From: Egibacteraceae bacterium
GTDB taxonomy: Bacteria; Actinomycetota; Nitriliruptoria; Euzebyales; Egibacteraceae
Direction of reading: 5' to 3'
NCBI GenBank assembly: GCA_030446775.1
Contig: JAUJMQ010000012.1
Span: 1 to 33,391 of the forward strand
DNA length: 33,391 nucleotides
Positions 9,969-17,426 of the stretch are shown piece by piece; the first letter of the stretch is position 1; each line of letters begins with the position of its first letter. Both the position numbers and the translations under genes were made by a program. Below the pieces are notes generated by a model. It saw only the letters and a program-made list of their open reading frames with translations. It was not told where the DNA came from and did no database searches.

Positions 9969-10281
9969 GACGTCCTCCGTGTCGGACTGGCGTCGGCGTT
10001 GTCCACCACTGAACCTGCCGGCGAAGTGTGACAGGGGTTGCTCAACTTCAGACCATCGTCAACGTCGGGGGCGCGGGAGCCTGTGGAGAAGCGCTGTCGT
10101 CGCAGGTCACGGGCCGTTCGCTGTTGTGCACGTCCGGGGGACGAGACGGGGGACGGCGTGTGGGCGCAGCGCTGGTTGTCCACCTCGATGCGAATGACAG
10201 CGCTGCGACTGTGCGGTCTCGGCGCGTTGTCCCGCCGGTACCCCCCGCGTGTCCCCCGGATGTCCACAGCGGCGCGCGATG
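9969..10281. other. dnaA-dnaN intergenic region, candidate oriC
   Basis: In studied actinobacteria the origin lies between dnaA and dnaN. This gap is short (313 bp) and has no obvious AT-rich unwinding stretch. I find five 9-mers close to the actinobacterial DnaA box TTGTCCACA: 9999-10007 TTGTCCACC (+), 10082-10090 TTCTCCACA (-), 10124-10132 TTGTGCACG (+), 10176-10184 TTGTCCACC (+) and 10260-10268 ATGTCCACA (+). None is perfect. The dnaN promoter must also be here, but I could not place it. Origin function is inference. Confidence 0.5.
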
Positions 10282-11712
10282 TCACGAGCCCTGCCGAGCG
10301 TTTCTCTTGATGCGGCCGGTCAGTTCCTGCACCTGCTCGTAGATCACCTTGCGCTCGGTCATGAGCCCGCCGATCTTGGTGTTGGCGTGCATGACGGTCG
10401 TGTGGTCGCGGCCGCCGAACGCCTGACCGATCTTGGGCAGGCTCAGATCGGTCAGCTCACGGGTGAGGTACATCGCGATCTGGCGCGCCGTCACCAGCTG
10501 GCGCGTGCGGTTGGGCGAGCACAGGTCGTCCAGCGTCAGCTCGAAGTAGGTCGCGGTCTCGGTCATGATCAGACTCACCGAGATGTCGGAGTTGCCGCCG
10601 TCGGGGAACAGGTCCTTGAGCACGACCTGCGCCATGTTCATGGTGATCTCGGTCTGCTGCAGGCTGCCGGCCGCGGTCACCCGGATCAGCGCGCCCTCGA
10701 GCTCACGGATGTTCGACTGGATCCGCGAGGCGATCAACTCGAGCACGTCGTCGGGGACCGGAAGGCGCTCCTGCGCGGACTTCTTGCGCAGGATCGCCAG
10801 GCGCGTCTCGAGGTCCGGCGGCTGGATGTCGGTGATCAGGCCCCACTCGAAGCGCGTGCGCAGCCGGTCCTCGAGCTGCCCGATCTGCTTGGGCGGGCGG
10901 TCCGACGAGATGACGATCTGCTTCTGCGCCGTATGCAGGGCATTGAACGTGTGGAAGAACTCCTCCTGCGTTCGCTCACGCGTGGCCAGGAACTGGATGT
11001 CGTCGATGAGCAGGACGTCGACGTCGCGGTAGCGGCGCTGGAATGAGCCCTGACGCTTGTTGGAGATCCCGTCGATGAACTCGTTGGTGAACTGCTCCGA
11101 CGTGACATAGCGCACCGTGACGTCCCGGTACATGCTCGTGGTGTAGTGCCCGACCGCCTGGAGCAGATGCGTCTTGCCCAGTCCCGCTTGGCCGTAGATG
11201 AACAGTGGGTTGTAGGCCTTGGCCGGTTGCTCGGCGACCGCGTAGGCCGCGGCGTGGGCGAAGCGGTTGCTCGCGCCGATGACGAAGCGATCGAAGGTGT
11301 ACTTCTCGTTCAACATCGCCGAGCGGTCACCGGACGGACGCAGGAACGGCTCCGGAGCCCACGGCGGCCGGGCACGCAGGGCGGCGCCCATGTCGGCCGT
11401 GTCGTCGATGTCCTCCAGATCGATCGGCGCGGCGCGGTCGGGCAGCGGGTCCAGGCGGACGGTGACCACGACGTTGAGCGCTCGCCCGGCGGCGCGGGTG
11501 AGCGCTGAGCGCAGCGCTGGCCCGTAGCGCAGGTCCAACTGCTCGCGCGCAAAGCCGTTGGGAGCGGCCAGGACGACCGTGTCGTCGCTGAAGCCGACGG
11601 GACGGGTCTCGTCGAGCCAGGTCTTGGACGCGGCTCCGGTCATCGCCACGCGCAGGTCGCTCAGCGAGCGGCTCCAGAGGTCGTCGAGATCCACAACCGC
11701 GGGATGTGGCAC
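10282..11712 (-). CDS. dnaA: Chromosomal replication initiator DnaA
   Basis: An AAA+ ATPase that binds DnaA boxes at oriC and opens the duplex; 476 residues. Domain I is at about 1-85 with [10 protein letters not shown], followed by a short acidic linker. The AAA+ core carries Walker A GQAGLGKT (174-181), Walker B LLIDDIQF (234-241) and SSDRPPKQI. The C-terminal DNA-binding domain ends with the signature [12 protein letters not shown] start it at GTG 11712, which has a GAAGGAG ribosome site 5 nt upstream and gives [12 protein letters not shown]; the frame is open farther upstream but without family similarity. It diverges from rpmH across a 612-bp gap with a perfect DnaA box at 11778, consistent with autoregulation. 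Confidence 0.98.
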   Translation of the reverse strand: MPHPAVVDLDDLWSRSLSDLRVAMTGAASKTWLDETRPVGFSDDTVVLAAPNGFAREQLDLRYGPALRSALTRAAGRALNVVVTVRLDPLPDRAAPIDLEDIDDTADMGAALRARPPWAPEPFLRPSGDRSAMLNEKYTFDRFVIGASNRFAHAAAYAVAEQPAKAYNPLFIYGQAGLGKTHLLQAVGHYTTSMYRDVTVRYVTSEQFTNEFIDGISNKRQGSFQRRYRDVDVLLIDDIQFLATRERTQEEFFHTFNALHTAQKQIVISSDRPPKQIGQLEDRLRTRFEWGLITDIQPPDLETRLAILRKKSAQERLPVPDDVLELIASRIQSNIRELEGALIRVTAAGSLQQTEITMNMAQVVLKDLFPDGGNSDISVSLIMTETATYFELTLDDLCSPNRTRQLVTARQIAMYLTRELTDLSLPKIGQAFGGRDHTTVMHANTKIGGLMTERKVIYEQVQELTGRIKRNARQGS

Positions 11713-11777
11713 CGGTGCTCCTTCTCGTGCGCCACGCGGGTCGGAACACGAGCCGATGGCGTCGGTTGGCGGAGGCG

Positions 11778-11808
11778 TTGTCCACAACGCCTTCCACAAT
11801 TGTGGAAA
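11778..11808. promoter_or_regulatory. DnaA box plus 16-bp palindrome upstream of dnaA
   Basis: TTGTCCACA (11778-11786) matches the actinobacterial DnaA box exactly. Five bases later, TTCCACAATTGTGGAA (11792-11807) is a perfect palindrome; its minus-strand half extended by two bases reads CTTTCCACA, an 8/9 box. It lies 66-96 bp upstream of the dnaA start codon, a position suited to autorepression by DnaA, or to another dimeric regulator. Confidence 0.6.
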
Positions 11809-12102
11809 GAGGCGAGGCAGCGCCGAGGGACACCGGGATGCGGTCGCCCCCCGGCGGGGGACGACACCGACACCGGGGAAGCGGTGCGCATGCAACGGAA
11901 ACCGCCTCCCCAGTACAGAAGGCGGTCGGCCGGACACGGTCCCAGGCCATCGGGGCGTGAAATGCGGCTCTCGCGCTCACCCCTGCGTCGGCCCGAACCC
12001 ACCGCCGCGAGGCTCTCACCCAGCGGCGGGGCCCAGTCCCGGTCCCTTGCGAAGACCGGCCCTGGGAGGCGTGGTGCACCTCCCGTCTGCAGAACGTCGG
12101 CG

Positions 12103-12132
12103 AGTATAGGTCCGTTGAAAATCGGGCCGCAA
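12103..12132 (-). promoter_or_regulatory. Predicted dnaA promoter (TTGCGG-18-TATACT)
   Basis: On the minus strand TTGCGG (12132-12127) is followed after 18 nt by TATACT (12108-12103), close to the sigma-A consensus. Transcription would run toward dnaA with a leader of about 390 nt that crosses the DnaA box and palindrome at 11778-11808. Motif-based only. Confidence 0.4.
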
Positions 12133-12183
12133 GGTGTCGCCCGGCGCCGGTGTGGACGACCTCCCGGGGCCCCGAGACGGTCT

Positions 12184-12213
12184 TTGACACCGATGAGCGG
12201 TGGTCCCTACACT
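12184..12213 (+). promoter_or_regulatory. Predicted rpmH promoter (TTGACA-18-TACACT)
   Basis: TTGACA (12184-12189) and TACACT (12208-12213) are separated by 18 bp, giving the best -35/-10 pair in the window. The expected start of transcription is near 12220, about 105 nt before the rpmH ATG. It probably drives rpmH-rnpA-yidD-yidC. Confidence 0.65.
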
Positions 12214-12324
12214 GTCCAGTCGCGACGCCCCCGGGACGACGACGCCTTCGCACCTTGTCCGCTCGGAGTGGCTCGGCGGGCAGTCCCCGCTGATGTTTGT
12301 CTGCCAGACCACTGGACGCTGACG

Positions 12325-12459
12325 ATGAAGCGCACCTTCCAACCGAATACCCGGCGCCGCAAGCGCAAGCACGGCTTCACCTCCCGGATGCGGACGCGCG
12401 CGGGGCAGGCCATCGTCAAGCGCCGGCGCGCCAAGGGCCGCCAGAAGCTGACCGCCTGA
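12325..12459 (+). CDS. rpmH: 50S ribosomal protein L34
   Basis: A 44-residue, strongly basic protein beginning [18 protein letters not shown], with [18 protein letters not shown] further on. This is the full L34 pattern at normal length. L34 sits in the large ribosomal subunit at the 23S rRNA core. It opens the conserved rpmH-rnpA-yidD-yidC-jag cluster divergent from dnaA. The ribosome site is weak. A strong promoter lies about 110 bp upstream. Confidence 0.98.
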   Translation: MKRTFQPNTRRRKRKHGFTSRMRTRAGQAIVKRRRAKGRQKLTA

Positions 12460-12548
12460 GCGCTGTCGACCGGCCCTCTGCGCCGGCCGAGGGCGCGTCC
12501 TATCGTGGGTGCTGCGGCGGCCGCCGCACCACCGAAGGTCCCCAACCG

Positions 12549-13028
12549 ATGCCGCTGCGCCGTCTGCACCTCGCCGGAGACATCCGGGCCGTCTTCGCGG
12601 CCCGGACCGTCGTTCACGGCCCTGCGATGGCGGTGCACCTGCGCCGGCGCGAGGACGACGCCCCCGGCCGGGTGGCGGTCGTCGCCGGGCGCAGGGTTGG
12701 AACCGCCGTCGTGCGCAACCGCGCCAAGCGACGGCTGCGGGCGGCGCTGCACGAGCTCACCGTCCCCCGGGGGGTCGACGCCGTCGTGGTCGCTCGAGCC
12801 TCCGCGGTCGAGCTGGCATACCCTCGGCTGTGCGCGCAGCTCGGCGAGCAGTTGTCGCGCGCCTACGCGGGCCGTGGGACGCTCGAGCGCGTGGCGCTCG
12901 CGCCCTCTTCCCGGCATGAAGGCGGTGACCGCGTGCCGGCGCAGCCGCCGTCGGAGGGGCGTGACCGCGTGCCGGCGGAGCGGCGGTCGGAGGGGCGTGA
13001 CCGCGTGCCGGCGGAGCGGCGGCGTTGA
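12549..13028 (+). CDS. rnpA: Ribonuclease P protein component with repeat tail
   Basis: The protein cofactor of RNase P, which matures tRNA 5' ends. The opening [17 protein letters not shown] and the RNR signature [16 protein letters not shown] (49-64) are diagnostic. The core ends near residue 120 as usual; total length is 159 because of a C-terminal tail made of three 12-residue repeats, each like [12 protein letters not shown], encoded by 36-bp DNA repeats (12919-13026). The tail is basic and could contact RNA or be neutral expansion. The ATG at 12549 follows GAAGGTCCCCAACCG. The stop codon overlaps the yidD start (TTGA). The 89-bp gap to rpmH holds a weak hairpin at 12473-12494. Confidence 0.95.
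   Translation: MPLRRLHLAGDIRAVFAARTVVHGPAMAVHLRRREDDAPGRVAVVAGRRVGTAVVRNRAKRRLRAALHELTVPRGVDAVVVARASAVELAYPRLCAQLGEQLSRAYAGRGTLERVALAPSSRHEGGDRVPAQPPSEGRDRVPAERRSEGRDRVPAERRR
12919..13026 (+). repeat. Three tandem 36-bp repeats in rnpA
   Basis: Units are at 12919-12954, 12955-12990 and 12991-13026. The second and third are nearly identical apart from their final codon. The first differs at several bases (it encodes QPPS where the others encode ERRS or ERRR). All keep the rnpA frame, suggesting slippage or unequal exchange within the coding region. Confidence 0.85.
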
Positions 13029-13270
13029 GCCCCCTCGCCCGGCTGGCGGTGGCCGCTGTCCGCCTGTACCGCCTTGTCCCCCGCGCCGGCCCCAGCCCGT
13101 GTCGGTTCGTCCCGTCGTGCTCCGCCTACGCTGTGGAGGCGCTGACGGTCCACGGCGCGCTGCGCGGCGGGTGGCTGACAGGGCGGCGGATTCTGCGCTG
13201 TCATCCGTTCCACCCCGGTGGCAGCGATCCTGTTCCAGCGCGGTCCGCCGCCGGTCGTCTCGCCACCTGA
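13025..13270 (+). CDS. yidD: Membrane protein insertion efficiency factor YidD
   Basis: An 81-residue YidD (HlyA-like) protein that helps YidC-dependent insertion. It has the family pattern with Cys26, Cys32 and Cys59: [19 protein letters not shown] and [16 protein letters not shown]. The N-terminus ([15 protein letters not shown]) is the amphipathic helix expected to lie on the inner face of the membrane. The TTG at 13025 overlaps the rnpA stop codon, indicating coupled translation; no other in-frame start gives a complete family N-terminus. yidC follows after 18 bp. Confidence 0.95.
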   Translation: MSPLARLAVAAVRLYRLVPRAGPSPCRFVPSCSAYAVEALTVHGALRGGWLTGRRILRCHPFHPGGSDPVPARSAAGRLAT

Positions 13271-13288
13271 CCCTGACAAGGAGCGCGC

Positions 13289-14032
13289 GTGTCTGCGCTT
13301 TGGAACGGCCTGCTCGACGTCATCGAGGCGGTGCTCCGATTCTTCCACACCGCTGTGTCGCCCGTGTTCGGCGATGCGGCGGCCTGGGGCTGGGCGATCA
13401 TCCTGCTGACCGTCGCGGTGCGTGTGTTCCTGCTGCCGCTGGCGGTCAAGCAGACCCGTTCACAGCGCGCCATGCAGCGGCTGCAGCCCGAGATGAAGAA
13501 GCTGCAGGCAAAGTACAAGACTGACCGCAGCCTCATGAAGACGAACCCCGAGAAGTATCGCGACCAGCGCCAGAAGCAGCAGGAGGCGATGATGGCGCTG
13601 TACAAGGAGCACGGGGTCAACCCGGCCGGCGGGTGCCTGCCTCTGGTCGCGCAGATGCCGGTCTTCTTCGCCCTCTTCTCGGTGCTTCGCGACACCCAGC
13701 GCCTGCCGGAGCTGCAGCAGGCATCTTTCTACTTCGTGCAGAATCTTGCCCACACCGTGAACCAGGCGGGGCCGTCGGCGTGGCTGCTCGTTCTGGCGAT
13801 GGGCGCCACCACCTACTACTCGTCTCGCCAGATGATGGCGAACACCCCGGCGACCGGTCAACAGGCCTCGCAGCAGAAGATCATGATGTACGCGATGCCG
13901 CTGATCTTGGTGTTCTTCTCGCTCAACTTGTACTTGGGTGTCCTCCTGTACTGGATCACCACCAACGTGTGGACGATTGGGCAGCAATGGGTCATGTTCC
14001 GTGCGGCGATACCGGAGCCCGCGGTGAAGTGA
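13289..14032 (+). CDS. yidC: Membrane protein insertase YidC (Oxa1 family)
   Basis: Inserts and folds inner-membrane proteins, alone or with SecYEG. The 247-residue Gram-positive-type form lacks the large periplasmic domain. Membrane segments are near 30-52, 125-145, 163-182 and 205-235. The conserved positively charged groove residue is in ILLTVAVRVFLLPL. The cytoplasmic hairpin is rich in Lys/Gln (QPEMKKLQAKYK and later RQKQQEAMMALYKEHGVNP), followed by GGCLPLVAQMPVFFALF. GTG at 13289 has AAGGAG 5 nt upstream. It is followed by jag after 31 bp. Confidence 0.97.
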   Translation: MSALWNGLLDVIEAVLRFFHTAVSPVFGDAAAWGWAIILLTVAVRVFLLPLAVKQTRSQRAMQRLQPEMKKLQAKYKTDRSLMKTNPEKYRDQRQKQQEAMMALYKEHGVNPAGGCLPLVAQMPVFFALFSVLRDTQRLPELQQASFYFVQNLAHTVNQAGPSAWLLVLAMGATTYYSSRQMMANTPATGQQASQQKIMMYAMPLILVFFSLNLYLGVLLYWITTNVWTIGQQWVMFRAAIPEPAVK

Positions 14033-14063
14033 GTCCACGTCGGGGCGGCGGAAGGGAGCGGCG

Positions 14064-15251
14064 GTGAGCCGGCAGGTGCGTGTGACCGGACCCACGGTCG
14101 AGGCGGCGGTGGCCCGTGCGCTGAGCCGACTCGGGCAACGCCCTGAGGACGTCGTCGTCGAGGTCCTCGCCTCGCCCAGGCGCGGTCTGCTCGGAGGCCG
14201 GAAGCCAGCGGAGGTGCGAGTCACCGTCAAGCCCTCGACCGCTTCCGCCGACCCAGCGTCCGAGGCAGAGCAGGTTCGCCCGGGGACGGGGTCGCCGGCA
14301 GTCCCCGGTCAGCAGGCTGGGCCGGGAGCGGAGGCGCCGGTGGCGCGGGCCGGGCAGGCTGGGCCGGCGGCGGCATCCGAGGCCGGCCGACCGGATGCAC
14401 AGGGGACTGAGCAGGCCAGCGTGGCCGACTACACCGCCACGGCTCCTCGGGCGGGTGCGCACGCCGACGCTTCAGACACCGACGCAAGCCGAGTCGCGGA
14501 CGCTGGCACACAGTCACATAGGGCGGTCGGAAGCGACGCGGGCACCGACGCCGCCCCGACGGCCGCAACAGCGGCAGCGTCAGGAGCCGGCGACGAGCCG
14601 CCCGGCGGGCAGGCATCGGCGAAGGCCCCGGCGGGGACGGTCGGCCGAGCGCGAGAGATTTCAGGAACCCACGACACGGCCGGAGAGCCCCCGCACGAGC
14701 GGGCGCGGCCGAGGGAGGACGTCATGAGCGAGGCGACAAGCGCGGGCGCGGTAGATCAGGAAGAGGGGGTGATCTCGGCGGAGGAGCGGATGAACCAGCT
14801 CGACGAGGAGGCGGACCTCGCCGCCGACTTCGTGGAAGGGCTGCTGGACAGCATGGATCTTCCGGGCGATATCGAAATCGAGATCACGGAGGAGCAGGCA
14901 CTGTTGAACCTCGAGGACGTGGGATCCGGTCTGCTCATCGGGCGGCGAGGAGCCACACTCGACGCGCTGCAGGAACTCATCCGGTGCGCTGTTCAACGGC
15001 AGACCGAACGCCGGTCCCATGTGCGGGTCGATGTCGAGGGCTATCGGAGCCGCTATGTCGAGAAGTTGCGGGATCGCGCTCGCGAGGCAATCGCTCAGGT
15101 CCGCGAGAGTGGCGAGCCAGTGCGGCTGGACCCGATGGATCCATACGAGCGCAAGCTCATGCACGACCTCGTCGCCAAGACGGGCGGCGTGACCTCGTCG
15201 AGCGAAGGCACCGAGCCCAAGCGCCGCGTGGTTATCCATCCGGACCGTTAA
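14064..15251 (+). CDS. jag: Jag/KhpB RNA-binding protein with a long disordered linker
   Basis: An RNA-binding protein (SpoIIIJ-associated, KhpB) with three domains: Jag-N (1-57, containing ASPRRGLLGGRKPAEVRV), KH (motif GLLIGRRGATLDALQ) and R3H at the C-terminus (DPMDPYERKLMHDL, then SEGTEPKRRVVI). Partners such as KhpA bind small RNAs and influence the cell envelope in other bacteria. Here Jag-N and KH are separated by about 200 residues rich in Ala, Gly, Pro, Asp and Thr; a shorter linker is more usual. GTG 14064 has GAAGGGAG upstream. It is in the yidC operon. Confidence 0.93.
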   Translation: MSRQVRVTGPTVEAAVARALSRLGQRPEDVVVEVLASPRRGLLGGRKPAEVRVTVKPSTASADPASEAEQVRPGTGSPAVPGQQAGPGAEAPVARAGQAGPAAASEAGRPDAQGTEQASVADYTATAPRAGAHADASDTDASRVADAGTQSHRAVGSDAGTDAAPTAATAAASGAGDEPPGGQASAKAPAGTVGRAREISGTHDTAGEPPHERARPREDVMSEATSAGAVDQEEGVISAEERMNQLDEEADLAADFVEGLLDSMDLPGDIEIEITEEQALLNLEDVGSGLLIGRRGATLDALQELIRCAVQRQTERRSHVRVDVEGYRSRYVEKLRDRAREAIAQVRESGEPVRLDPMDPYERKLMHDLVAKTGGVTSSSEGTEPKRRVVIHPDR

Positions 15252-15263
15252 CCACGGGGCCGT

Positions 15264-15279
15264 TGTTTCACGTGAAACC
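15264..15279. promoter_or_regulatory. parS centromere site 1
   Basis: TGTTTCACGTGAAACC matches the bacterial parS consensus TGTTTCACGTGAAACA at 15 of 16 positions and contains the full inner palindrome GTTTCACGTGAAAC. It lies in the jag-rsmG gap, about 2.1 kb from parB, the usual location of origin-proximal parS sites. Confidence 0.93.
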
Positions 15280-15537
15280 ATGCGGGCGACCCCGGCGGTG
15301 CGCCGCCGCCGTGCCTGGTGACCGCTGCCGGCACCCCGACTGAGCCCGGCCGGGTCCTACACGGTTGTCTCGTCGTGTGGCCGGCTACCGACGCGGTAGA
15401 AGGACCGCCGGCGCCGCCTTCCCGACGACGTGCGTGGCACGCCCGAGGATCATGGGCAAGGCCGGGCGGGTGAGATGCCGGCGGCGGGGCCGGCCGGAGG
15501 CGACATGGGTTTCGAGTACCCACGCGGCGGATGACCG

Positions 15538-16239
15538 TTGACTCAGAAGCCAGCTGATGGCATTCCCCCTGGTCAACCCGGCGTGGAAACGCCGCTGCGA
15601 CGCCTCGCACGGCTGATCGCCCACGCGCCGCTCAACCTGGTCGCGGCTGCCGAGCGCTCATCCGTCTACGAACGGCATGTCTTCGAGGCGGCCGCCGTCG
15701 GGCGGCTGCTCGCTCCAGCGCCAGGGTCCCGCTGGCTGGACCTCGGGACCGGAGGCGGTCTGCCGGGACTGGCGTTGGCCGTCGTCTACCCGGACGTGTC
15801 CTGGACGCTCGTCGACGCCACCCAGAAGAAGATCCGGGCGGTCGCCGGCTTCGCAGATGACCTGGGACTGCAAAACGTCGTCGCCGTGCACGGCCGGGCG
15901 GAACGGTTGGCTCACGAGGCCAGATTCCGTGGCCAGTTCTCCGGCGTGGTGAGCCGCGCCGTCGCGCCGTTGCCGACGCTGGCGGAACTTGCCCGGGGAT
16001 TCCTCGGCGACGGTGGCGAACTGGCCGCCGTCAAGGGCCCCACCTGGGCCGAGGAGCTGAGTGCCGCCCAGACGGCGCTCCGGATGCTGCACCTCGAGTT
16101 CTCCACCGCCCGTGAGGTGCCGGAGACGGTTCGCGCGACCTGGCTTGTTACCATGCGTGCCACAGGCCGCCCGCCCGTCGGCTACCCGCGCCGGGACGGT
16201 CTCCCCCGGCAGCAGCCGCTCGGAAGGCCGGCCACGTGA
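15538..16239 (+). CDS. rsmG: 16S rRNA (guanine527-N7)-methyltransferase RsmG
   Basis: Methylates G527 in the 16S rRNA 530 loop using S-adenosylmethionine. Motif I is LDLGTGGGLPGLALA (67-81); later blocks are VSRAVAPLPTLAEL and the C-terminal PVGYPRRDGLPRQQPLG. 233 residues from the TTG at 15538, or 218 from the GTG at 15583 (VETPLRRLARLI). An upstream in-frame stop (15532-15534) rules out a longer form. The N-terminal helix is shorter than in many homologues. The stop overlaps a GTG of the parA frame (GTGA). The 286 bp before it hold parS site 1 and no gene I can support. Confidence 0.94.
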   Translation: MTQKPADGIPPGQPGVETPLRRLARLIAHAPLNLVAAAERSSVYERHVFEAAAVGRLLAPAPGSRWLDLGTGGGLPGLALAVVYPDVSWTLVDATQKKIRAVAGFADDLGLQNVVAVHGRAERLAHEARFRGQFSGVVSRAVAPLPTLAELARGFLGDGGELAAVKGPTWAEELSAAQTALRMLHLEFSTAREVPETVRATWLVTMRATGRPPVGYPRRDGLPRQQPLGRPAT

Positions 16240-16457
16240 CAACGTCCGCCTGGTACCGCTACTGGGCACACCCGGACGCGCCGCCGCAAGAAGGCGCGGC
16301 CTCTCAGCCCAGCAGCGCTTCCACCCGTAGCGGGTCGCTGAGCCGGTCTCAAGGGGCAACAGCCGACGAAGGCGACACGAATCGGCGTCAGGCTGGCGGT
16401 CCAGGCGGCTGCGTTCAGGCTGGTCACGGGTCACCCGCAGGTGGATTCAACGAGATG

Positions 16458-16499
16458 GCAGCCGGCGTGGCCGCCAACGCAGCCGGCGTGGCCGCCAAC
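16458..16499 (+). repeat. Perfect 21-bp direct repeat upstream of parA
   Basis: Two identical 21-bp units (16458-16478 and 16479-16499) encode AAGVAAN twice if the parA frame is translated from 16236. Unit length divisible by three keeps that frame open. Confidence 0.85.
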
Positions 16500-16607
16500 G
16501 CAGGCGACTGGGACGAGCGACGGGCCGGCGGCCGTGGCTGGCGATCGACCGGTGACAGTTCGGAAAAGCAGGGCCGCGCAGCGCGAGGGCCCGCGCCGGA
16601 TCCGCCA

Positions 16608-17426
16608 ATGTTTCACGTGGAACATCCCTCGTCTGCCGGAACCCGTGTCGTGGCGGTGGCCAACCAGAAGGGTGGCGTGGGCAAGACGACCACCGCCGTC
16701 TCGCTCGCCGCTGCGATGGCGGAGCTCGGCCGGCGCACCCTGCTCATCGACATGGACCCGCAGGGCAATGCGTCGTCCGGGGTGGGCGTCCGCGTCAGCC
16801 CAGACCGCCCGACGGTCTACGAAGTCCTCGTCGCTGGCCTCGACGTCGTGGATGCGATCGAGCCCACGAGCGTCCCGAACCTGTTCTGCGCGCCCGCCAC
16901 CATCCACCTCGCCGGCGCGGAGATCGAGCTGGTCAGCGTGCTGAGCCGCGAGCACAAGCTGCGGCGGGCACTGGAGGCGGTGCGCGGGGACTTCGATGTC
17001 ATCCTCGTCGACTGTCCACCAAGTCTCGGGCTGCTCACGATCAACGCCCTGTCCGCGGCCGATGGCGTCGTGGTGCCGATCCAGAGCGAGTACTACGCGC
17101 TCGAGGGCCTCGGCGCCCTTCGGCGCAACGCGGAGCTCATCCGAGCGCAGCTCAACCCCGACCTCGAGATCATCGGGTTTGTCCTGACCATGCTCGACGG
17201 CCGAACGCGCCTGAGTCAGCAGGTCGTCGCGGAAGTGGAGACCCACTTCGGCGACCAGGTGTTTCGGACGCGCATCCCGCGCTCGGTGCGCTTGGCGGAG
17301 GCTCCCAGCCATGCGCAACCGATCTCCGTCTTCGATCCAACATCCTCGGGTGCTCGGGCCTACCACGCGCTTGCCGAAGAGGTGCTCGCACGACTCATGC
17401 TCACTCCCGCGAGGAGCGGCGCATGA
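16608..17426 (+). CDS. parA: Chromosome partitioning ATPase ParA (Soj)
   Basis: A deviant Walker ATPase that drives origin segregation with ParB. Walker A KGGVGKTT (21-28) follows VVAVANQ. VDCPPSLGLLTINAL is the Walker B region, and SEYYALEGL and GFVLTMLDGRTRLSQQV are typical of Soj proteins. I place the start at ATG 16608, giving MFHVEHPSS, because this peptide (parS read as codons) begins many actinobacterial ParA and neighbouring proteins; that gives 272 residues. The same frame stays open to a GTG at 16236 that overlaps the rsmG stop and has a GGAAGG site, so a form with 124 extra disordered residues is possible. The parB start overlaps its stop. Confidence 0.95.
   Translation: MFHVEHPSSAGTRVVAVANQKGGVGKTTTAVSLAAAMAELGRRTLLIDMDPQGNASSGVGVRVSPDRPTVYEVLVAGLDVVDAIEPTSVPNLFCAPATIHLAGAEIELVSVLSREHKLRRALEAVRGDFDVILVDCPPSLGLLTINALSAADGVVVPIQSEYYALEGLGALRRNAELIRAQLNPDLEIIGFVLTMLDGRTRLSQQVVAEVETHFGDQVFRTRIPRSVRLAEAPSHAQPISVFDPTSSGARAYHALAEEVLARLMLTPARSGA
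16609..16624. promoter_or_regulatory. parS centromere site 2 (inside parA)
   Basis: TGTTTCACGTGGAACA is the common actinobacterial parS variant. It overlaps the chosen parA start codon and encodes FHVEH. It lies 1,345 bp from site 1. Confidence 0.93.

Larger units (their letters stand above)
11713..12324. other. dnaA-rpmH divergent intergenic region (possible origin/regulatory region)
   Basis: A 612-bp stretch without a credible gene. It contains a perfect DnaA box TTGTCCACA at 11778-11786, a perfect 16-bp palindrome TTCCACAATTGTGGAA at 11792-11807 whose arms resemble paired DnaA boxes, and a further 8/9 box (TCGTCCACA, minus strand) at 12151-12159. Predicted promoters face dnaA (12103-12132) and rpmH (12184-12213). 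It is also where gene orientation switches from minus to plus. It may control dnaA only, or contribute to the origin. Confidence 0.5.

Noticed and set aside
13992-14725. Minus-strand frames opposite the jag linker
   Set aside because: The linker is low complexity, so all frames stay open; none has a start with a ribosome site.
15252-15537. Possible short peptide starting at the ATG beside parS site 1
   Set aside because: No ribosome site and no stable frame of useful length; the region is explained as a parS-bearing spacer.
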